This document shows positions 13,691-19,345 of a DNA stretch of 19,345 bases, piece by piece. Source of the DNA: Acidobacteriota bacterium (GTDB taxonomy: Bacteria; Acidobacteriota; Terriglobia; Terriglobales; Acidobacteriaceae). Location: assembly GCA_021809235.1 (NCBI GenBank), contig JAKBAG010000026.1, positions 1 through 19,345 on the forward strand. The letters run 5' to 3'. Numbering within the stretch: position 1 is the first letter of the stretch; the number at the start of each line of letters is the position of its first letter. The position numbers and the translations under genes were made by a program. Under the pieces are notes generated by a model, which was not told the origin of the DNA, made no database searches, and worked only from the letters and a program-made list of their open reading frames with translations.

Positions 13691-15048
13691 CAGGAGCGAC
13701 CTCGGTGCGAGGAGACAAGCGCCTCGCGGGAATCTTCAGAAGCAGGAGTTGGGGAAGCCTGGGTGGATACCGCTTTGGGCTCAACCGGAGTCAGAGACCA
13801 CTCTGCGCAAATCGATGCAATCCGCTCGGAGTCGCCGGTGCGGGCAGCGTGCTTGAGCGCCTGCAGAGTCGGGTGAAGCATTTTGTTGATGATGGATCGG
13901 CAAAGGGCTTCAATCGCAGAGGATTGTTCTGCCGTGATGCTATGGAATCGGGCCTGCATGCGGCGCAGTTCGGCCTGGCGCATCTGCTCGGCATGCTGCT
14001 GCAGGGCAACGATGATCGGTGCAATATCCAGAGTGCGCTGCCGCTGCTGAAATCGATCAACCTCGGCGGCGATCATGGCCTCGGCATCGGCGGCTTCACG
14101 GGTACGTTCTGCCAGATGGGCAGCAGCCACGGACTGAAGATCGTCAATGTCATAGAGAAAGATGCCTTCAATCCGGTTGATGGAGGCATCCACATCGCGC
14201 GGCACGGCGATATCGATAAAAAACATGGGACGATTCCGGCGCTTTTGCAGGAAGCTCTGGGCATGTTCCCGGGTGAAGATCGGGTGCGGCGCGCCGGTGG
14301 AGGTGATGACAATATCGGCCTGGCTTGCAGCCTGATGCAGCTCCTCCCATGGAACGACGCGTGGACGAACGGAGCCGCCCAACCGTGCGGCCACAGCTTC
14401 GGCGCGCGCCTGCGTTCGATTTGTAAGCAGAATGGAACTGGCCCCCTGCGCAACAAGGTGCCGGGCTGCGAGTTCACTCATCTTGCCAGCACCCACCAGA
14501 AAGATGGTTTTGCCCTGCAGCGATCCGAAGATCTTTCGCGCCAGATCGACGGCAACCGAGGCAATGGATACGGTTGTGCTGCCAATCTCGGTTTCAGAGC
14601 GAACTTTTTTGGCTGCGGCAAAGGCAGACTGCAGCAATGGATCCAGCTCTGCTGAGATGGTTCCGGCCTCGCGGCCTACCGTGTACGCATCCTTCACCTG
14701 GCCCAGGATCTGGGATTCCCCAATGACCATTGAGTCCAGGCTGGCGGCTACGCGAAAGAGATGACGCACGGCGGCCAGATCGTGGAACTGGTAGAGATGT
14801 GGTGCCAGTTCGGCGGGATCGATGGCAAAGTGGCTAGCAAGAAAGCCGTCGATGGAAACATCGGGCGAGTCTGTGGACGCCAGAATCTCCACGCGATTGC
14901 AGGTGGACAGGATCATGGCCTCATGCACGCCGGAGGTGGTGGCCAGCTGCCGGGTAACCTCCGCCAGATGGTCACGTGGGATGGCAACGCGCTCGCGCAG
15001 CTCAATGGGTGCCGTTTTGTGGTTGATGCCAAGCAGGATGAGATTCAT
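13690..15048 (-). CDS. hemA: Glutamyl-tRNA reductase
   Basis: 452 residues from ATG 15048. An upstream in-frame ATG at 15198 is rejected because MNLILLGINHKTAPIELRE is the family N-terminus. The catalytic Cys is C50 in ILSTCNRVEI. The NADPH domain follows: SMVIGESQILGQVKDAY, the Rossmann motif IFLVGAGKMSELAARHL, STGAPHPIFT, and FFIDIAVPRDVD. A dimerisation helix (about 315-410) ends the fold. It reduces glutamyl-tRNA to glutamate-1-semialdehyde, the committed step of tetrapyrrole synthesis by the C5 route. The last 35 or so residues are a Ser/Pro-rich tail not needed by the fold. The start overlaps the stop of the HemX-like gene (ATGA). Confidence 0.97.
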   Translation of the reverse strand: MNLILLGINHKTAPIELRERVAIPRDHLAEVTRQLATTSGVHEAMILSTCNRVEILASTDSPDVSIDGFLASHFAIDPAELAPHLYQFHDLAAVRHLFRVAASLDSMVIGESQILGQVKDAYTVGREAGTISAELDPLLQSAFAAAKKVRSETEIGSTTVSIASVAVDLARKIFGSLQGKTIFLVGAGKMSELAARHLVAQGASSILLTNRTQARAEAVAARLGGSVRPRVVPWEELHQAASQADIVITSTGAPHPIFTREHAQSFLQKRRNRPMFFIDIAVPRDVDASINRIEGIFLYDIDDLQSVAAAHLAERTREAADAEAMIAAEVDRFQQRQRTLDIAPIIVALQQHAEQMRQAELRRMQARFHSITAEQSSAIEALCRSIINKMLHPTLQALKHAARTGDSERIASICAEWSLTPVEPKAVSTQASPTPASEDSREALVSSHRGRS

Positions 15049-15893
15049 GGCACGGGGAACCTGTGAACCTGGCTGAACTGATTGGCTGCCCAGACGAGCA
15101 TCATGACCAGAAAGACACCGCTGGAGAGAAATGCCGCCTTGCGTCCGCGCCAGCCATTGCTGCGGCGGATGAAAAGCAGTGCGACATAGAGCATCCACAT
15201 GGCAAAGGAAAGTAGCACTTTGGGATCAAAAAAATATGCCGGACCCACACTTTCCTGGGCCAGCAGCGACCCAACAAAAAGTCCCAGAGTCATGCAGGGA
15301 AAGCCGAAAAGCAGCGTGGCATGGGCAATCCGCTCCAGGGTATCGAGCGGTGGCAGCCAGTCCTGAATAAAGCTAGCCGAGGGTGCGGCAGAGGATTTGC
15401 TGCGCGCCGTGAAATGGCGCTTGATGTGTCGCTCCTGCAGCAGATAGAGGAAGCTGGCCACCATGCTGAAGGCAAGACAGGCATAGGCTGCGAGCAGAAA
15501 TCCAATATGAACCACCAGCCATCCGATGCGGACTCCAGGCGAAGGGAAGGTATACCGGTTTTCTCCCAGGGCTGGAACAAAAACCAGCAAAAACGCGGCT
15601 GGCAGGGCAAAAACACTGAAGGAGAATGTCCCGTAAATCAAACGAATGATGAGAAATATGATGGCGATGAACAACGCCAGCAGGGATTCAATCTCGCCAT
15701 AACCGACCGGAAGCCACCGGTGCGCCAGTCCCAACATTTCCACAGCGGAGACAAAATGAAAGAGGATGGCCAGGGCAGCTGCTGGCTGCCAGATGCGGCG
15801 CAGTTGCGGAAATGAGTACAGGACTGCGGGCAGAGCCGCGAGGCTCGCTATCGCATACAGCACCGCCGCCACTCTGAGCCAAACGAGATACAT
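15045..15893 (-). CDS. HemX/CcsA-like cytochrome c assembly-type membrane protein
   Basis: 282 residues with about eight hydrophobic helices, starting at ATG 15893. It belongs to the CcsA/ResC/HemX family: GWLVVHIGFLLAAYACLAFSMVASFLYLLQERHIK is the conserved core with a potential heme-ligand His (H129). AYFFDPKVLLSFAMWMLYVALLF occupies the place of the tryptophan-rich WWD motif. The Trp residues are lost and only the D-P-K remains (223-225), as in HemX/YpjD-type members rather than true CcsA. True CcsA handles heme for cytochrome c; HemX of Bacillus is linked to control of glutamyl-tRNA reductase level. Being the first gene of the operon and overlapping hemA by ATGA supports a HemX-like role in heme control, but heme export or cytochrome assembly is still possible. 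No Shine-Dalgarno sequence is evident. Confidence 0.8.
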   Translation of the reverse strand: MYLVWLRVAAVLYAIASLAALPAVLYSFPQLRRIWQPAAALAILFHFVSAVEMLGLAHRWLPVGYGEIESLLALFIAIIFLIIRLIYGTFSFSVFALPAAFLLVFVPALGENRYTFPSPGVRIGWLVVHIGFLLAAYACLAFSMVASFLYLLQERHIKRHFTARSKSSAAPSASFIQDWLPPLDTLERIAHATLLFGFPCMTLGLFVGSLLAQESVGPAYFFDPKVLLSFAMWMLYVALLFIRRSNGWRGRKAAFLSSGVFLVMMLVWAANQFSQVHRFPVP

Positions 15894-15922
15894 GTCTGTT
15901 TGAGAGTAAAAAGACCCTGTCT

Positions 15923-15932
15923 CAGTATACTG
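15923..15932. promoter_or_regulatory. Symmetric -10 element shared by the heme operon and mutS
   Basis: CAGTATACTG is a perfect 10-bp palindrome, so TATACT stands on the plus strand (15926-15931) and on the minus strand (15929-15924). It is the best -10 candidate in either direction in this gap. Predicted starts are near 15938 for mutS and near 15917 for the heme operon (leader of about 25 nt). Neither side has a good -35 hexamer. Confidence 0.5.
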
Positions 15933-15959
15933 TGATGCCGGTCACAGTGGTTTCACAGT
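15929..15959. promoter_or_regulatory. CRP/FNR-like operator with three half-sites
   Basis: ACTGTGA (15929-15935) and TCACAGT (15942-15948) form a perfect 7-bp inverted repeat with a 6-bp spacer, which contains the classic TGTGA-N6-TCACA pattern of CRP-family dimers. A third half, TCACAGT, lies at 15953-15959, exactly 11 bp after the second. The palindrome fills the region just upstream of the minus-strand -10 (where a -10/-35 spacer would be) and covers the start site predicted for mutS. Binding could repress one or both directions. The regulator is not in the window. Confidence 0.55.
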
Positions 15960-16039
15960 CTGGCCAACCGTTTGGTCGGCCCATGTGTGGCGGAAGTCTA
16001 TCGCGGAAGGATGGCAGCAGTTTAATCTGGACTGCAAGC

Positions 16040-18712
16040 GTGACCAACCAGGGACCATCTGAGGCAGCATCGCCGGGCAGTCCGAAGCTCGATATCGGAA
16101 ACCTGACACCAGCGATGCAACAGTACATGGCGGCCAAACGGCAGCATCCCGATGCGCTGCTTTTTTTCCGCATGGGCGACTTCTATGAGCTGTTCTATGA
16201 GGACGCGATCACAGCCAGTCGGGAACTGGAGATCACGCTGACTGCGCGCGATCGCGAGCGCTCGGTGCCCATGTGCGGAGTGCCCTACCATGCCGCGGAA
16301 ACCTACCTGCCCCGCCTGCTTCGCAAGGGGTTCAAGGTGGCCATCTGTGAGCAGATGGAAGACCCCAAGCTGACCAAAAAGATCGTTCGCCGCGAGGTAA
16401 CGCGTGTCCTGACACCGGGCACAACACTGGATGCCTCTCTGGAACAGGGTCGCAACAACTACCTGGCAGCACTGAAAATAACCGCCACGGAAGCGGCTCT
16501 GGCGCTGCTCGATCTATCGACCGGCGAGTTTCTAGCCATGGAGCAGAGCGGAGCCGCAGCCAGGTCAGCCATCCTCGATGAACTGCAGAAGTCGCAGCCC
16601 AGCGAAGTGCTTCTGGAGGCTGGACAGGCTGCTGAGCTGTCCTCGGAAGTAGATCTCGCGCTGGATCCAGGCCTGGCGCGCACACGACTGGAGCCGTGGG
16701 TCTGGGAGCCGCAGCAGGCGCGTACTCTGCTGGAACGGCAGCTTGGCGTGCAGTCCGTGGAGGGATTCGGATTGGCGGACCACCCGGCAGCCACCAGTGC
16801 TGCCGGAGCCATTGTGCACTATGTACAGGAAACGCAGAAGCTGGAGTCAGTGCCGCTGCATGCTTTGCGATTTGTAGAGCGCTCCAGTGGGCTGCAAATG
16901 GATCAGGTCACAGTACGCAATCTGGAACTCGTGGAGCCGCTGGTGGCCGGCCAGGACCAAAAAACCACCCTCTTGCGCACTCTGGACCAGTGCATGACAG
17001 CCATGGGCAAGCGGATGTTGCGTGCCACCATTCTGCGTCCCCTCTCGGAGGCGGCAACCATCGAAGCCCGCTATGTAGCCGTGGAGCAAGCGACGCAGGA
17101 TCTGATTCGGCGGGAAAGCATGCGGGCAACCATGCGCGGCATTCTGGATCTGGAGAGGTTGCTTTCCCGGGTGGCGCTGGAGAGTGCCGGTCCACGGGAT
17201 GTGGTAGCCATCGCGGCCAGCGCCCGGCATCTGCCGGAGTTGCGGCAACAGATGCGGGGTTGGAATTCTGCGCTGTGGCAAAGACTTGCCGAACGACTGG
17301 ACCCGCTGGAAGATCTGGTGGCGGCCATTGAGCGCACGCTGGTCGCCGACCCGCCGCTGACGATGACCGATGGGGGAGCCATTGCCGAAGGGGTGCATGA
17401 AGAGCTGGACCGGCTGCGCGGCCTGAGTCGGGATGCACGGCAGGCGATTGCCGCCATTGAAGAGCGCGAGCGAGCGCGCACCGGTATCGGTTCGCTGAAG
17501 GTGCGTTACAACTCGGTCTTTGGCTACTACATCGAGATTAGCAAAAGCAATCTGGCGCTGGCACCTGCCGACTATGAACGCAAGCAGACACTCGTAAATG
17601 CCGAACGCTTCACTACGCCGGAGCTGAAGGCATATGAGCGCGATGTGCTGAGTGCGCAGGAGCGGTCGGTCGAGTTGGAAAAGATGCTGTTCACTGCGTT
17701 GCGAAAGCAGCTATTGCAGGCTTCCGGAAGAATACGCGCCACGGCAGCGGCAGTGGCGGAAACGGACCTGATCACCTGCTTTGCCCAGAATGCCAGCGAG
17801 CGCGGCTACGCACGGCCGGAGTTGCTGGATGAAGTGGTGCTGGAGGCGCGGGCCAGCCGACATCCGGTGATCGAGCAGGCTATGCGCACCAGCGGCGTGG
17901 AGCGGTTTATTCCCAATGACCTGTATCTGCATGCGGATGGTCCGGCGCTGCTGCTGCTGACCGGGCCGAATATGGGCGGCAAAAGCACCTATCTGCGACA
18001 GGCCGCAATGCTGGTTCTGATGGCTCAGATGGGCAGCTTCGTCCCGGCTGAATCCATGCGATACGGGATTGTGGACCGGATCTTTACGCGCATCGGAGCC
18101 AGCGACAATGTGGCTCGCGGTCGATCCACATTCATGGTGGAGATGACGGAGACGGCAACCATCCTGAATACGGCTTCGCGGCGCGCCCTGATCCTGATGG
18201 ACGAGATGGGCCGTGGAACAGCCACCTTTGACGGACTTTCGCTGGCCTGGGCAGCGGTAGAGTATCTGCATTCGGAGATCAGCGCGCGTACTCTCTTCGC
18301 AACCCACTACCACGAGCTTACGCTGCTGGCTGAAACCCTTCCCAGGGCACAAAATCTGCGTGTGGCCGTGAAAGAGACTGCTGGGCGCATTACCTTTCTG
18401 CATGCCATTGAACCGGGGGCAGCATCGAAAAGCTATGGCATTGAAGTGGCGCGGCTGGCCGGCCTGCCGCGCAGCGTGCTGGAGCGAGCCCGGCAGGTGC
18501 TGCGACAGCACGAAAAGCAGGAGCGACGCAGCGTTCAGCAGGAGGATTTGCCCATGCAGATGACCATGTTCACGCCGCTTTCGCAGCGAATTGTGGATCG
18601 ACTGCGTGCGACCGAAATCAATTCCCTGACGCCGCTTCAGGCCCTGAACCTGCTCGAGGAACTCAAGCAGGAGTTGCAGGAGGCAAGCGGCGTGGAAGGC
18701 GGCAAGGCATGA
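16040..18712 (+). CDS. mutS: DNA mismatch repair protein MutS
   Basis: 890 residues if GTG 16040 is the start; in-frame ATG 15983 and GTG/ATG 15932/15935 would extend it. The last pair would lie upstream of the transcription start predicted from the TATACT box, and the added residues look unlike MutS. The mismatch-binding domain opens with MQQYMAAKRQHPDALLFFRMGDFYELF, where F48 and E50 are the wedge residues. The connector, lever and clamp follow (SVFGYYIEISKSN; NAERFTTPELKAYE). The ABC-type ATPase has Walker A GPNMGGKST (about 642-650), SDNVARGRSTFMVEM, Walker B LILMDEMGRGT (D721, E722) and FATHYHELT. It recognises mispairs and recruits MutL. A C-terminal region (QMTMFTPLSQRIVDRL...) for tetramer contacts is present, so the gene is full length. 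Its stop overlaps the GH3 gene (ATGA). Confidence 0.97.
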   Translation: MTNQGPSEAASPGSPKLDIGNLTPAMQQYMAAKRQHPDALLFFRMGDFYELFYEDAITASRELEITLTARDRERSVPMCGVPYHAAETYLPRLLRKGFKVAICEQMEDPKLTKKIVRREVTRVLTPGTTLDASLEQGRNNYLAALKITATEAALALLDLSTGEFLAMEQSGAAARSAILDELQKSQPSEVLLEAGQAAELSSEVDLALDPGLARTRLEPWVWEPQQARTLLERQLGVQSVEGFGLADHPAATSAAGAIVHYVQETQKLESVPLHALRFVERSSGLQMDQVTVRNLELVEPLVAGQDQKTTLLRTLDQCMTAMGKRMLRATILRPLSEAATIEARYVAVEQATQDLIRRESMRATMRGILDLERLLSRVALESAGPRDVVAIAASARHLPELRQQMRGWNSALWQRLAERLDPLEDLVAAIERTLVADPPLTMTDGGAIAEGVHEELDRLRGLSRDARQAIAAIEERERARTGIGSLKVRYNSVFGYYIEISKSNLALAPADYERKQTLVNAERFTTPELKAYERDVLSAQERSVELEKMLFTALRKQLLQASGRIRATAAAVAETDLITCFAQNASERGYARPELLDEVVLEARASRHPVIEQAMRTSGVERFIPNDLYLHADGPALLLLTGPNMGGKSTYLRQAAMLVLMAQMGSFVPAESMRYGIVDRIFTRIGASDNVARGRSTFMVEMTETATILNTASRRALILMDEMGRGTATFDGLSLAWAAVEYLHSEISARTLFATHYHELTLLAETLPRAQNLRVAVKETAGRITFLHAIEPGAASKSYGIEVARLAGLPRSVLERARQVLRQHEKQERRSVQQEDLPMQMTMFTPLSQRIVDRLRATEINSLTPLQALNLLEELKQELQEASGVEGGKA

Positions 18713-19345
18713 CATCTCTAAGCCTTCGCGAAGCGGTAGGCAGCCTGCTGGTGGTGGGTCTGGAATCCACTACGCTGAGCGCCACTGAGCGTGCCTGGCT
18801 GCGTGTAGTTCGCCCCAGTGGTCTGATCCTGTTTCGACGCAACATTGCAGACGCGCAGCAGACGCGGGCGCTGCTGCAGTCTGCCAGCGGCGAGTGCGCT
18901 GCTCATGCCCTGCGCTGCGTAGATCTGGAAGGTGGCACTGTGGACAGATTGCGCGATGCACTGGCTCCCATGCCATCGGCACAGGCCGTGGCCAGCCATC
19001 GCAATGCAACACTGGCACGCGAACAGGGAAGGCTCACGGCCCGCGCCGTGCGCCTGTTCGGAATGAACACCACGCTGGCGCCCGTGCTGGATCTTGGCGC
19101 TGCAGAGTCGGCTGCGATTCTGGGAACTCGCGCAGCAGCGCCCGATGCCGTTGGTGTAACTGCATATGCGCGTGCCTTCCTGAGCGGGTTGCAAAGCATG
19201 CGCGTGACCGGATGTGGCAAGCACTTTCCAGGTCTGGGCGGCGGAACGCTGGATTCCCATCTTCAGATGCCGGAAATTGCACGAAGCTGGGAGCAGTTGC
19301 AGGCCGAAGATCTGGAGCCGTATCGGGCATTGCGGCGGCTACTGC
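18709..19345 (+). CDS. Glycoside hydrolase family 3 protein, NagZ-like, C-terminus outside window
   Basis: 212 codons are visible from ATG 18709, which overlaps the mutS stop (ATGA), so co-translation with mutS is likely. The GH3 barrel is recognisable: PSGLILFRRNIADAQQTRALL, then CVDLEGGTVDRL in the place of the family's D-x-EGG-x-V-x-RL substrate loop. TLAPVLDLG, ILGTRAAAPDAVGVTAYARAFLSGL and GCGKHFPGLGGGTLDSHLQMPEI follow. NagZ enzymes release N-acetylglucosamine from peptidoglycan fragments during cell-wall recycling. In typical NagZ the loop reads KHFPGHG; here the second His is Leu, while the D-S-H catalytic dyad residues are kept. The aspartate nucleophile lies beyond the window. Weaker alternative: another GH3 beta-glycosidase. 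Confidence 0.82.
   Translation, partial: MTSLSLREAVGSLLVVGLESTTLSATERAWLRVVRPSGLILFRRNIADAQQTRALLQSASGECAAHALRCVDLEGGTVDRLRDALAPMPSAQAVASHRNATLAREQGRLTARAVRLFGMNTTLAPVLDLGAAESAAILGTRAAAPDAVGVTAYARAFLSGLQSMRVTGCGKHFPGLGGGTLDSHLQMPEIARSWEQLQAEDLEPYRALRRLL

Noticed and set aside
13675..14655. A plus-strand open frame of 326 codons opposite hemA
   Set aside because: hemA is conserved along its whole length on the minus strand; the antisense frame is a coding shadow.
15932..16039. Starting MutS at GTG 15932 or ATG 15935
   Set aside because: This start would directly follow the TATACT -10 box and overlap the operator, so it would not be on the mRNA from that promoter, and the extra residues do not resemble MutS N-termini.

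Overview
The window looks like ordinary, GC-rich chromosomal DNA from an Acidobacteriota bacterium, probably class Terriglobia. This is inferred from gene content and protein style: an ECF sigma factor with a tiny soluble zinc-finger anti-sigma factor, a 7TM PP2C phosphatase, a long eukaryote-like inositol-3-phosphate synthase, a HemQ-family protein and a GH3 protein with a KHFPGLG loop. No database search was possible. I see no rRNA, tRNA, CRISPR array, insertion sequence or phage gene.

Layout. 1-1482 (minus) is the N-terminal part of a secreted TPR protein resembling soluble lytic transglycosylases, cut by the window edge. 1716-2572 (plus) is an ECF sigma factor overlapping its anti-sigma factor. 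2733-4514 (minus) holds a small exported protein of unknown function downstream of a periplasmic M48 metalloprotease. 4731-6950 (plus) is a membrane receptor ending in a PP2C/SpoIIE phosphatase. 7016-7686 (plus) is a VapBC-type toxin-antitoxin pair, followed in the same frame by the C-terminal half of a second PIN toxin (7687-7890). A strong hairpin at 7920-7944 closes this block and also the convergent inositol-3-phosphate synthase gene.

7972-10090 (minus) is dedA followed by ino1, possibly one lipid-related unit. 10192-11903 (plus) is a HemQ-type chlorite-dismutase-fold gene overlapping nth. 11943-15893 (minus) is a tightly overlapping operon, HemX/CcsA-like protein - hemA - hemC - hemD, which takes glutamyl-tRNA towards uroporphyrinogen III, the early part of tetrapyrrole synthesis. 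With HemQ next door the window carries both an early and a late heme step. 16040-19345 (plus) is mutS overlapping a NagZ-like GH3 gene that runs off the end.

The most notable non-coding signal lies between the heme operon and mutS. A perfect 10-bp palindrome carries a TATACT -10 box on both strands. It abuts a perfect ACTGTGA-N6-TCACAGT inverted repeat plus a third half-site exactly 11 bp away, which looks like a CRP/FNR-family operator. Two other genes (the phosphatase and dedA) have TATACTGA exactly 9 nt before the proposed start codon, suggesting near-leaderless mRNAs. I did not find a convincing new multi-gene system; the best leads are regulatory sites, variant active sites and the toxin remnant.
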